A stretch of DNA of 64,000 nt from Camellia lanceoleosa (lineage: Eukaryota; Streptophyta; Magnoliopsida; Ericales; Theaceae), in the NCBI GenBank assembly GCA_025200525.1, contig CM045768.1, forward strand, positions 51,344,925 to 51,408,924. The letters run 5' to 3'. A program made the translations under genes and the position numbers. Positions 23,524-36,717 of this stretch are shown in pieces. Numbering within the stretch: position 1 is the stretch's first letter; each line of letters starts with the position of its first letter. The notes below the pieces were generated by a model that worked only from the letters and a program-made list of their open reading frames with translations, was not told where the DNA came from and did no database searches.

Positions 23524-24131
23524 GAATCTATTACTTCAAACAATGTTCAGATTCTATTTTTCCAGGAACGAGAAAACTTGAACATATTAAGTCTGCATAT
23601 ATGTATCATTTTCAAACAAAAAATGATGATATTATTTTTTCTCCTAGCCAAGGAAAAAGAAGATATACATATGTATTGGGAACATTTAATTTTGCAGGTT
23701 ATAAATCCTATAACCTTAGTGTTCTCATAGACACAGGAGTTACAGTTAGCTCATGTAAATGGAATGCCATACCAAAAGAAAAATGGACATTAATGAAACA
23801 TCCAATTTTAGTTACTGGAATTGATGGCAAGCATACTTCCATCCAATTCAAAGCTAAAAATATCACTATTTGGTTAAATGATAGCAAATTCATTATACCA
23901 AAAATTTTATATTTTTCGTATATGCATGGAGATTTCCTTCTTGGAAATAATTTTATATATAAATATCTTCCAATGCAAATACAGGAAAGAGCTATTTCAT
24001 TAAGCATAAACAATGTCTTAATTCATATTCCCTTGTTAGAACAACATAAATATATTTGTGATAAAGAGTTTGTGCCCGTGTCGCGTGGTGATTTAACTCC
24101 CATCATCAAAACTATCGATGAATCACACTAG
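23524..24131 (+). pseudogene. Viral aspartic protease, right copy
   Basis: The open piece from 23601 (176 codons) includes TYVLGTFNFAGY and VLIDTGVTVSS; the DTG codons lie within 23730-23738. The residue after DTG differs from the left copy (Val against Ala). A small frame change lies near 23550 and a TAG at 24129, where the left copy has a Trp codon. Function in the family: polyprotein cleavage. Confidence 0.82.
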
Positions 24132-25601
24132 ATTTATAAAATTTTAGAAGAAAATTTTAGTGAACATCCATTAAAACTATGGCAATGTAGTCCACGTTAT
24201 TGTAGTTTAAAATTGAAAGACCCTAATGTTATCATTAGAGTAAGACCAATGATCTATACTAGACAAGATATAGATGAATTTGATATTCAACTCCAGGAAC
24301 TTTTACACAAAAAGTTAATTGAAGAAACTAAAAGCCCTCATTCTAATCCAGCTTTTATGGTAAGAAACCATGCTGAAATTAAAAGAGAAAAAGCCCGAAT
24401 GGTAGTCAACTATAAATGGCTAAATGAAAATTTAGAATTTGATGGATAATTTATTCCACGAAAAGATGTTTTGATTAACTTAACCAAAGGATCAAAAATC
24501 TTTAGTAAATTTGATTGTAAAAGTGGATTTTGGCAAATTCAATTGACTGAAGAGTCAAAAAAATTGACAGTCTTCAGTACACCTAGAGGACATTACCACT
24601 GGAATGTTATGCTTTTTGGATTAAATATTGCACCACAGGTATTTCAACGGTGGATGGATACAATTTTTAAAGACCTTAAAGATTGTTGTGTAGTTTACAT
24701 TGATGATATACTTATCTTCTCTAAAACCAAGGAGGAGCATAAGAAACATTTAAATTATTTTGTGAAAAATTTCAAAAACATGGAATTATTTTGTCTCCAA
24801 AAAAGATTGAACTTGAAAAAGAATCAATTTAATTTTTGGGAATAATTTTAGACCAGAAAGGTTTAAAATTACAAAAACATATTTTGTCCAAAATACGAGA
24901 TTTTCCTGATACTCTTGAAAATATAACACAATTACAGAGTTTATTAAGCATTTTAAATTATGGACGAAATTTTATCAAAAATCTTTCAAAAATAGAAATT
25001 CCTTGGTTAACCAAATTAAGGGAAAATGTTATTTTTGAATGGACAGCAGAAGATGTTGCTTTAATTAAACAAATTAAAAAAAATGTTAAAACTTTACCAG
25101 ATGTTTATCTTCCTAAAGCAGGTGATAAATTAATTTTAGAAACAGACGCCTCAGAAGCATGCTGGGAATGTGTTCTTAAAGCAATACCAAGTAATTTATG
25201 GTATGATAAAAAGATACCTTTATTAAAAAATGGGATTAGACCAAGAAAAAAATCCAATACCCATAAAATTATAAAAAGAAGAGTTAATTTGTGGATATAA
25301 TTCTGGAACATTTAAATCAAATCAATAGAAATATATTATTTTTGAAAAAGAATTACTTGCAATAAAATTGGTAATAAAAACTTTTCATATTTATTTAGCC
25401 TCAGAAAATTTTATTGTACGCACTGATAATAAGGTAATAAGAGATTTTTTGATCAATAAAAAACCTATTGAACAAGGAAGAAGATTAGCCTGGTATAATA
25501 AAATTTTTGAATATACCTTTGAAGTAGAACATCTTAAAGGTATTAACAATTTTCTTGCAGATTTTCTTAGCAGAAATTGTTTCAGAAAATTAAATTGTTA
25601 A
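24132..25601 (+). pseudogene. Viral reverse transcriptase and RNase H, right copy, broken
   Basis: Pieces at 24213-24449, 24471-24845, 24836-25300 and 25368-25601. The RT has FDCKSGFWQIQL, LFGLNIAPQVFQRW and VYIDDILIFS (YIDD at 24696-24707). A one-base frameshift lies in the overlap at 24836-24845. The RNase H has RTDNKVIRDFL and ends ADFLSRN. The stop near 24447 matches the stop in the left copy at about 19012, so at least one lesion is shared by both copies and is older than the inverted duplication or came with the inserted virus. Confidence 0.88.
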
Positions 25602-25649
25602 ACAAGTAAATTTAATTTTTGCAGAAGACCTCTAGACCAAGAGGAAATA

Positions 25650-27076
25650 ATGGATAAGGGTAAACAACTCGCTCAAGAAGATTGGGTGACAATTGCCAAA
25701 AAGGCAAACCCCAGACAAGAAAGAGTTTATGTTGTATTCTCAGGAAAACAACCTGGAATTTACACAGACTGGAATGAAACTAATCAACAAGTTTGCGGAT
25801 TTCCAAGAGCCAGCCATAAATCATATGATAGCATGACCAAAGCTAAAAAAGCTTTTTACAGTGCACCAGCTATACCTATTTATCAAAGGAATCAAATGAG
25901 AACTAACCCAATTCCAGCTAATATTCAGACATCTAGACCAGATGAATCTGAAATAAAAGATTTTTTCAACCTTGGTATACCCAGAGAAATTTATACAGAA
26001 CTCAATGGAGTTTGGAAAACTCACATTGTAAACAACAAAGTGAAATTTCGAAAACACATGGGAGTTCTAGCCAATAAATTAGCTGAGCAAACAGCTAAAT
26101 TAAAAGATTTGCAAAATCTTTGTTTCAATATTCTTAAACAAATGAATTGGAATGAAGATTTTAATTTTGAAAAAATAAACAATTTTTTTCAACTATCAGA
26201 CCTCATATCAAATGAGTTTTCTGATCCAATTTTTGAACAAATAAAAAGAATTTGTCTTTTTGAAAAAGCAAGAACTTTGCTTCCAAAAGAAATTTTTATG
26301 TTAATCAAAAATTGAGTTGAAGATCATCATGATAAGATTAGACAAATCTTAGAATGATCTTATGATAAATTAAATTTGAAAGATGGAATTCCCAAAATAA
26401 CCATCATGGCAAACCATGACATGTGGTTTTTTGAGGATATAGATTGAGGAATAACTAATCAAGTTATTTTCTAAATTTTAGACCAAATCCAATGGATAGA
26501 TTATCCAATGATCATCAAAGCAATGCTCTCATGGATAGTAAAAGGCTTTTGATGGAGTAAATATTTTACTTTCTGGATCTCCAGAACTGTTGGTTGGCGA
26601 GAACGAGAACATTAACATTTTTTCCAACCATAGCAGATTTGGTATTTTAAAGAAACTGAAGATTTTGAATTTGAAGATGATTAGTTAGATGAAAATCACT
26701 GGAGAAAGCGATTGGAAAATATCCAAAAACTTTTTCTCTGACAGAGTATTGGATAGACAGTCTAATATCTGTTTCACAAGCAGTGTCCAACATCCATGGC
26801 TCAACAAAATTGCCATTCATTGTTACAGATGAAAGAATATTATTTGTAACCCATTTTCCCATAACATGTCAAAGGTCTCCAACGCAAATTAATGAAGCTC
26901 TTGACATGTTAATAAATCTCAAAAAGAAAAATAATTTGGATCTTCCGTTGGAACTAGCCATGACCGCAGATGATGTAGAACAATTCCGGAATGAGCAATA
27001 CAGCCAAGATCTGGATTCCCCTCCATCAGAGACTGATTAAGAATATCACAATCTCATTAACAGGATGGAAGCATAG
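25650..27076 (+). pseudogene. Viral transactivator/viroplasmin, right copy, broken
   Basis: Starts MDKGKQ at 25650 and is open for 221 codons, through YVVFSGKQPGIYTDW and GFPRASHKSYDSMTKAKKAF. A TGA at 26313 ends it earlier than in the left copy. Several further stops follow, then the acidic C-terminal piece (26783-27040) that matches the left copy. Same position after RNase H and before the viral promoter region. Confidence 0.85.
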
Positions 27077-27658
27077 TGGACCCCACTATCAAATGCAGTT
27101 GTCTCCTAATCGACTCCAACCTTATCCAGGACACGTGGAGCAACCTGCATTATTAGGCGGAAAGTGATCAACCAACTCTTTTCAGCCGACGCTACACGAC
27201 AAATCTGCTCAGCCAAAGCTTATTTATAACAGTCTATCTCTCTGAAAACCGAGGCAGATAGACAGTGTATGTATATATTGATGACAAATATATACAGTAT
27301 ATGTATATAATTGTAACATAAAGATGACAAATAATTGAAATCTCTCATTTATGACTTTTTTGTCTTTGTAATAAGCCTATTCCTAGACTTGAAGACTTTG
27401 TCAAAAAGTTATAAAATTTTGTCAAAAGTTGTAACAATTAGACGTAAGGTAGATATGTCATAACTTTGATTTTTGTTTGTATATGCAATATGTATTCTAT
27501 AAATTAGTATTCAAGTCAATGCACAAGGCAATATAAATTCTCTCTATATCCTCTCTATCTTTGAGCTTCCTTCTTTATCTCTAATTTCTTATTCCATAAC
27601 TTCACCATAATTTCTTAAGAAAAATATTAAAAAGCTCCTTCTCTTTTTTATTTTGAAT
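27077..27658 (+). promoter_or_regulatory. Right-copy viral non-coding region with promoter elements
   Basis: Mirror of 15806-16392. It has the CACGTG G-box (27132-27137), a TATTTATAA segment near 27221-27230 and a CTATAAA box at 27497-27503 with a CT-rich leader after it. Which of the two TATA-like sites was the true promoter cannot be told by eye. The arm ends at TTTTGAAT (27658). Confidence 0.5.
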
Positions 27659-28028
27659 AGGCAAGATCCGCTTGGAAGAATACAAGGCCAGCTTGCGAAA
27701 AATACTTGATCAACTCACTCAAATTGAGTTGACACCCTAACTAGACGTGCACAGAAAGTTGATCTGCGTTAAGAATTTATAAGAAAATCTCTTGTAAAAA
27801 TATATAAAATCTAAAAATGTTAGTCTCTATTCTAAAATATTAATCTCTTATTTTATTTTTTATTATTTTAAAATATTAATCTATTTTTAAAAGTTAAAAA
27901 ATAAAATAATATAAATTTATTATTTTGTTTTCTTTTAAATTTATTAATAACATAAAAAGTACAATTATGACAATTGATATTCTTAACAAAATTATACTAT
28001 CAAAGGGCAATTTTGAAAAACTAATCAA
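27659..28028. other. Spacer right of the viral inverted repeat, perhaps more virus
   Basis: The right copy may continue: about 27668-27742 can be read as a short basic/acidic segment (RLEEYKASLRKILDQLTQIE) ending in a stop, directly after the leader. It has no counterpart outside the left arm. The rest is AT-rich without a recognised feature. Confidence 0.3.
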
Positions 28029-28449
28029 TGTGTTTGGTTTCAGTTTTTTGAATTCAGTTTTTTTTAAATTGAGTTTTTTATTTTTCATATTTTTTTATTT
28101 TTAGTGAATATTTTAAAATTGTAAGTATTTTTTTTTACTTTTTTAGATGTACTTTACTTAGATGTATCTAAAAAAAATATTTATGAAAAAAATATTTTAA
28201 AAAATTAATAAATACACAAAAATATGAAAAATATATTAAATTTTTATATTTTTTTATATTTTTAGTATTTAGTGAATTTTTTAAAGATTTTTTTACGAAA
28301 ATTATACTTTTAAGTGTATTTATGTTAAGTGTGTCTACAAATTAAAAAAATTGCTTAAAATATTAAAAAAAATAAGTAAAAACAAAAAATACAAAAAACA
28401 ATTTAGTAGAATTTTCTGAAAATTATTTTTAAAAAATTGAAAACAAATA
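28029..28449. mobile_element. MITE family B, copy 2
   Basis: Same motif order as 7643-8030: TGTTTGGTTT start, AATTGAGTTTTTTATTTTTC, TTTAGTGAATATTTT, TTAGATGTATCTAAAAA and a closing TTTTTAAAAAATTGAAAACAA. It has diverged by many indels in A/T runs. No coding capacity. Confidence 0.6.
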
Positions 28450-29424
28450 TATTTTTAAAATGTAATAATTGTAGTATAAAAAAAATTAAATTTTCCAAAA
28501 TAAACTATTATTTTGGAACGAATGGTGTACAAAATTTTAGTTTTGAACAAATTGCACAGCGGGTTGTTCTACGAGGAAGTTATTGCATTAATTCTCTAAA
28601 ATGAAGAACCATGTGGGAAAGTTGTTTGAGGATGTTTTTAAAAATTATGCTCTCTAAAATGGCTAAAAATTATGTGCCGTTTTGAGAATCAAAATAAAAA
28701 AGTCATGTTTTTGTCGAAAGGTCCAAAAATGAAAGTAAGTGTGAAATTATAAATTGGGACCTATGACAAAAAATAAAAAAATAAAATTCTTATATTGGGT
28801 AAGGATATTTTGATCATTTTAATTTGATTTGATATCATAAACAAATATTAAACTAAAAAGTCAAAAGTTAACTTTTTACCAACTTTTCAAATCACTTTTG
28901 AAAAAGTTAAAAAACTTGATAAAAAACTAAAAGTTAACTTTTTATCAACTTCTCAAAACACCCTTATATTTAGATGCTCTAACAAAAAAGAGGTGCACAT
29001 CCATTCTCTCTCTCTCTCTTTCATTTGCTTCATAATTCTTTTAGTTTTATCTAATGAAACTTGACTATCTTTTTTCAATAAACTATATAAAATGAAAATT
29101 TTGAATCATTTAAAATAAATCTCATAAGTTCACCTAGCCAAACAAGGTCTCTCCAGTTAGTGGATGGATTTTATTTGCATCTAAAAAATCATCAAGGACG
29201 CTTAATACTTTCTATTAAATTATTTAAGATTATAATTTATTCTCAATACATTTTATATATATATTTTTAAATTACCCTTTAAAATACACTCAAATAATAA
29301 ATAAATCACAAGCTCCAAATTACACCATTTTAAAAAACCTTTACAAAAGATTTCTTGTTACATCTATTCTTGAATTTCAAAGGCACCCAAATCTTCAAAT
29401 TTCAAGTATATTTTGGGGCGAAAT
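28450..29424. other. Intergenic AT-rich sequence
   Basis: No gene. About 28855-28975 has AAAAGTTAACTTTTTA(C/T)CAACTT twice in a small foldback-like arrangement ending near TCAAAACACCC, which may be another short MITE. A CT microsatellite lies near 29006-29020. Confidence 0.45.
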
Positions 29425-29880
29425 TTAGGCTTTGTTTGATAGAGCTTCCAAACTTTAGTTCCACCCTTTGTTTTTAACGTGGTGTTTGTTTATAGCTTTT
29501 AAAAATTAATTTCATATTCACTTTTAAAAACTCTGGTGAAAGCGAGAAAATATAGGCTATTTTTATTTTTTTTTACAATTGACCCATGTTAATTTTTATA
29601 TATTCAATAAAAAAATATATTCTGAATTTTTTAAAAAAAATTTATGAGTTTTGAATAAAATTTTGAGTTATGTGTTTGTTTATAAGTTGTAAGTTTTTAT
29701 ATCAAATATCATATGTCACATCAAAAATTCTCCATTCAATTCAAAACTCTTTTCAAAACTCATTTACCAAATAAATTTTTCACAATCAAATCATAATTTT
29801 AAAATTCACAAACTCAAAATACAACTTTATTTTCAAATCATATTTAGAAAATCCTACCAAACGCAACCTTAAGATTTTTT
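29425..29880. mobile_element. MITE family C, copy 2 (opposite orientation to 11208-11870)
   Basis: Begins TTAGGCTTTGTTTGATAGAGC and ends AAACGCAACCTTAAG, the inverted form of the ends of copy 1. The body matches in inverse order, including ATCAAATATCATATGTCACATC and AATAAATTTTTCACAATCAAA. This copy is not interrupted and so shows what the intact right end of copy 1 looked like. Confidence 0.65.
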
Positions 29881-30039
29881 TTTTTAATCTCTATAGTCTA
29901 ATATATCTATATGTATACATACATATGATATATCTGGAACATACACATATATGTTTATGCAGATACTCTTCGAAACTATTTTACTTTCAACTTTTTGAAA
30001 CACAAAGATTTGAGTACTCATATTCAAATTCGAAACAAT

Positions 30040-31840
30040 TTTAGCTATTTTAGTTTGGGGCTAAAAAGTCTAGTTTGGGAATAATTTTTTAGTTTTTTTG
30101 ACTTTTTGGTGAGATGTCTTTATGGTGAATGACCAAACTGCCCTTGAAGTGATTTTTTATATTTTTACTCCTTGCCATACATCCTCTACGTCAACGTCAT
30201 TGGTGCGGATTTTTTTTTTTTTTTGTGGGATTAGGCGTATTTTTATGGTTTTTTTTTTTTTAATTTATGTTTTTGTCATTTTTTTTTTGTATACATTAAT
30301 TTGTTATTTTTCTTTAATTTACGTTTTTGTCTTATTTATTTTTATTGGTATACAATAATTTGTTTTTATTTTTTAAAAAGGGGTCTTAATGTGTTTTATT
30401 TATTTGTAAATTATGTGGCAAATGGTAATTTCTGTTTTTAATTTTTTTTTTTTTTTGGATGAGTCGTAGTTTTCTGGTTCTTTTTTTTTAATTTACGTTT
30501 TTGTCATTTTTATTTTTATTTTTATACATTAATTTGTTTTTATATTTCAAAAATGATTTTTCATGTGTTTTATTTATTTTTAAATTACAGCACAAATGTT
30601 AATTTATGTTTTTTTTTTTTTCAGATGAGGCGTATTTTTGATGTTCTTTTTTTTTTGTTAATTTACGTTTTTCTCATTTTTATTTTTATTTGTACACATT
30701 AATTTGTTTTTATTTTTCAAAAATGATTTTTCATGTGTTTTATTTATTTTAAAATTATGTGGCAACTGCTAATTTCTGTTTTTAAATTTATTTATTTATT
30801 TATTTTGGTTGGATGAGACTCATTTTTGTGATTTTTTTTTTCATTTATGTTTTTGTCATTTTTTTTTATTGTTTTCAATTTGTTTTTTTTTTGGGGGGGT
30901 GGGTTTGGAAAAAGCTTTCTTATGTTTTGTTTTTTTTAACATGACTTTGAAAATGTAAATTTGGGTGTTATGTTGTTGTCTTCTTTATTTATATATATAT
31001 ATATATATATTAATTTGTTTTTTTTTTAATTTTGGAAAAGGCTTTTTCATTTTTTTTTGAAATGATGTTTTATTGACTTTTTATTTTGTTTAATCTTTTT
31101 TTTTAAAAGGTTTTTTCTTGTTTTTTAATTTTAAATGATGTTGACAATACTTATTTCAGTTTCATTTTAATGTGTTTTTTTTTGTTGCTGTTGTTATTGT
31201 TGTTTTTTTTATTTATTTATTTTTTGTTGGAAAAAGTTTTATTTTTATTTTTTTTCAAATGACCTGAAAAATGATAATTTTGATTTTTTTTTGTTTTTTT
31301 GTTTTAATTTTTTTTTGTTTTTGGAAAAGGATTTTTTATGTTTTTTTTCAAATGACGTGGAAAATGCTAATTTTTGGATGAGGCGTATTTTTGTGGTTCT
31401 TTTTTTTTCATTTACGTTTTTGTCATTTTTTTATTTGTATACATTAATTTGTTTTTATTTTTTAAAAATGAGTTTTCATGTGTTTTATTTTTTTTTAAAT
31501 TACATGGCAAATGCTAATTTCTGTTTTTATTTTTTTTTTGTGGATGAGACGTATTTTTGTGGTTCTTTTTTTTTAATTTACGTTTTTGTCATTTTTTTTT
31601 TATTTGTATACATTAATTTGTTTTTATTTGTGGTTTTTCATGTGGGGGTAGTTTGGTAAATTTACCTTGAAGTGGGTTGTTGCCCTTCTATTTGCACATC
31701 CCTCATCCTCTTTTCACACACACTTTAATAAAAATTATTTTTATTTTCATTTTATTTGTCTCCATTTGACTACTTTAACCTCTTTTATTCCGTAATGACT
31801 ATTTTAGCCCCAATTTGCGTTGCCAAATGGGGGCTCAATC
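30040..31840. mobile_element. MITE family A-like element expanded by a T-rich minisatellite
   Basis: The outer parts resemble family A: GCTATTTTAGTTTGGGGCTAAA at left and ATGACTATTTTAGCCCCAATT near 31794-31814 at right, with GACTTTTTGGTGAGATG inside the left end. Between them lies about 1.4 kb of T-rich repeats. Frames here (30122-30358, 31291-31659) are phenylalanine-rich products of T-runs, not genes. Confidence 0.55.
30205..31650. repeat. T-rich minisatellite, unit about 150-180 bp
   Basis: A recurring order: T-run, GATGAGGCGTATTTTTGTGG, T-run, AATTTACGTTTTTGTCATTTT, ATACATTAATTTGTTTTTAT, AAAATG then TTTTCATGTGTTTTATTTA, AATTACATGGCAAATGCTAA. Recognisable starts lie near 30228, 30460, 30620, 30805, 31378 and 31540; copies between about 30880 and 31350 are more decayed. 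A TA microsatellite lies near 30990-31008. Confidence 0.7.
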
Positions 31841-32283
31841 ATCTTGTTCTAGAAAAGGCATCTCCGAAGACTCTCTAATTCTGCTAGAATTCTATTTGAT
31901 GCCAACCCCAAGCTTTTGTTCAAACTTGGAAATTCCATAGGCTATTCTAAAGGATCTCGTAGAAGTATGGTAGCAGTGACTTTGAAAATCCTTTCAAAAA
32001 ATTTTAAATAGATTTATCATTGCAGCTATTTTGGAATGACAGAACTTGAGAAAGAAGATGAAGAAAAGAATTCAATATAAATAACATGCATAAGTGATTT
32101 GGGTATATTATAAAAATAATAATATTTTATTTTAAAATTTAATGTGTATTATCTTTACTAGTACATTTGCATTAGGATATAATAGAAACAAAAATTTTAA
32201 AATTTTTACTAGATATACTAAGTTGGTATTTGGGTGCAATTCAAAGGAAATTCAAAGGAACGAAAGTGCAGAGATAAAAACAA
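31841..32283. other. Intergenic sequence
   Basis: No gene recognised. It borders the 3' end of the LINE; a poly-A tail (poly-T on this strand) is not clear, so the exact LINE end is not set. Confidence 0.4.
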
Positions 32284-34400
32284 CTAAAAGAAAAGAAAAA
32301 ACAACAGGTAGATGAAGAACAAATCCTTCAACACACTAACTCCAGTCATGTCATCTATGGCCAGAGCCTTCACTTCTTTAGGAGGTTCTTCAAGCACCAC
32401 TACATGTTCATCTTGTGCAACTCTCATGTTTGCAAGTAGATCAGCGCATTTGTTGCCCTCCCTTGGGGTATGTTGTAGGGAGCAGTCGCACCTTTTCAAC
32501 AGGAATTTTGCATCCTCTATGAGAGCTTTATATGGTGAGTTGAGGCATGGATCATTCTGTATTTGGTTGATAGCTAGTTCCGAATAAGATTTAATATCCA
32601 CTCCCTTAGTTCCTTTCTAGAATAGAATTGTAAGTCCTCTATAGATAGCCCACAATTCAGCTTTGAGACTTGAGTAATGTCCTAGTTTTCCATAAAATCC
32701 CCAGATCCATACTCCTGTTTTATCTCGCCGCAGCCCTCCATATCCAACTTGGCCTGGGTCACCTTTTGAACAGCTATCAACATTGAGCTTGAGTTTTCCT
32801 ACAAATGAACAAAACCAGGGAATTAGTCTGGGTTGATAAGGCTTGGGATGAAGGACAGAATAACAGGCCTCATCAATCTCTTGAACATAATTTCTTATGT
32901 TCTTGAGATTGACTTGAATGGAATGAATAAGATTATCGAACACAAGTTTGTTGCGATCTTTCCAAATTTGCTAAAGTGTAGTTATAAAAACAAATTGTCA
33001 TTTTTTCCAAAAAAAACTCACTTTTATCTTTTTAATTGGAGGTAATCTATTCAAGTAAAGGCCTATCACAGCCTTCATTCCACCTGTTACTATCTTTGAT
33101 TTTAGTCCAGATGTTTTTGGATATGGTACATTTCCTGAGGAGATGGTTCATAGCCTCACTAGCCAAACCACATCTAGGACATAAGTCAGATGTGGTCATA
33201 TTCCTCACAAGTCTCATGTGATTAGTTAGCAGCCTCCTTTTTAGAATAAACAAGATGAAGCATTTCAGTTTCTAGGGACTTTTAGTTTCCAGAACCATTT
33301 CCAATCCCTGCAATCCCCTTCCTGCCCTATAATGAGCTTATAAGTTAATGATGTAGTAAAGTTGTCACAGATAGATCCAACCCAAACAGGGGTATTTGCA
33401 TAGGTGACAAATTTGGGCCTGTGAATTTTGAGGATTTCCTTGGGAGTTTAAAATATTTCCCAAAGCATCTATGTCCCAATAGCCCTCTTCATTGAGTATT
33501 GAGCTAACTTTTTTAAGATCATTATCTTGTTGAGAGGTGTAAGTTGTAGATAATGGTTGTTTTCTACACCACCAGTTACACCACAAAGATATGCTTTCAC
33601 CATTTCCCATATTCCATTTGATTCATTTCTTCAAATTATCTCTATTTTTGCATATGCTTTTTTAGGTATGTGAAGAACTCCTTTTGAGGGGCCAATTAAA
33701 GATGGAATGCCTTTTCAAATACTTGGAATGTAGCATTTTACACCATAATTTGTCCTTGTCAATCAGTATTTTCCACCCAAGTTTAGTCAATAAAGTTGCA
33801 TTATGGTCCCTTGTTTTTCTAAGTCTCAGTCCACCTTCTATCTTGCTTTTACAAACATTGTCCTAGTTAACCAAGTGTACTTTCTTTTTAGAATTAGTTT
33901 CACCCCATAAGAAATTTCCATTGAACCGTCTATCAATTTTATCACAAACCCTCATAGGAATTTCCATGGTCTGCATCTTATAACTTGGTATAGCAGATGT
34001 GACAGGCTGAATAAGTGTGGTTCTACTAGCTAGGAAGAGGTTTCTAGCCTTCCAACTTGATAGCCTATTTTGTAATTTCTCCAAAGTGTCCCGGAACATG
34101 TTTCTATTGACTCTACCATAGATTATAAGAGAACCCAGATATTTACCAAGGTTTTGGGTTAAATGGATGCCACTATGGAAGCTTAGGGATAAGACTTTGT
34201 TACGAGCTAAGTTGGGTGAAACAAAAAGTTTGGACTTAGAATGATTAATTTTTTGCCCAAAAACTGCACAAAATTTAGAAAGCACTTTCAGTTGGAGAGG
34301 TCTGCTTTGGCAAATAAAATAAGATCATCAACAAAGAAAATGAGAGATGAGTGGGCTATTGCAAACTGCTTTAATACCTTTTCACTGAATACATTCTTTT
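32284..34400 (-). pseudogene. 5'-truncated L1-type LINE: RT end, zinc-binding region, RNase H
   Basis: On the minus strand the sequence enters within the reverse transcriptase (FVDDLILFAKAD; FVDD at 34324-34335), then CAVFGQKINHSKSK, KYLGSLIIYGR and LSSWKARNLFLASRTTLIQ (34285-33863), typical of plant L1 RTs. Next are the zf-RVT region near 33250-33050 (CPRCGLASEAMNHLLRKC) and an RNase H (32943-32284) with LNVDSCSKG and SLKAELWAIYRG. The usual third catalytic Asp of the RNase H (V-E-S-D-S type) is Tyr here (IKSYSEL). Frameshifts and stops lie between the pieces. The endonuclease and first RT half are missing, the usual result of incomplete reverse transcription. The truncated 5' edge is near 34400-34440, next to the PCNA promoter. 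Confidence 0.88.
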
Positions 34401-34458
34401 GGAATTAGTCATATTAGAAATGCATAGTACAAAAAGGTAAGGGAAGAGAAGCTAAACA

Positions 34459-36717
<2,259 letters not shown>

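Larger units (their letters stand above)
15806..27658. repeat. Large inverted repeat made of two endogenous pararetrovirus copies, head-to-head
   Basis: The left arm (about 15806-21508) is the reverse complement of the right arm (about 21945-27658); the arm lengths are near equal (about 5.70 and 5.71 kb). I matched the arms at the outer ends, the G-box region, the viroplasmin start, the YIDD motif, the DTG motif, the zinc knuckle and the inner edge. The centre (about 21509-21944) belongs only to the right copy and codes for the N-terminal part of its coat protein. Genes therefore run outward from the centre in both directions. Each copy carries its own stops, so both are dead relics of a Caulimoviridae virus. 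The order coat protein, movement protein, protease, RT-RNase H, transactivator is that of cavemoviruses and solendoviruses. Confidence 0.92.

Noticed and set aside
15806..27658. Inverted repeat as a pure assembly artefact
   Set aside because: The arms differ by many substitutions, indels and private stops, and the spacer is unique to one arm, so they are two distinct sequences. The joining point still deserves a long-read check.
30122..31659. Phe-rich frames that look like membrane proteins
   Set aside because: They translate T-runs of a minisatellite; the hydrophobicity is a composition effect.
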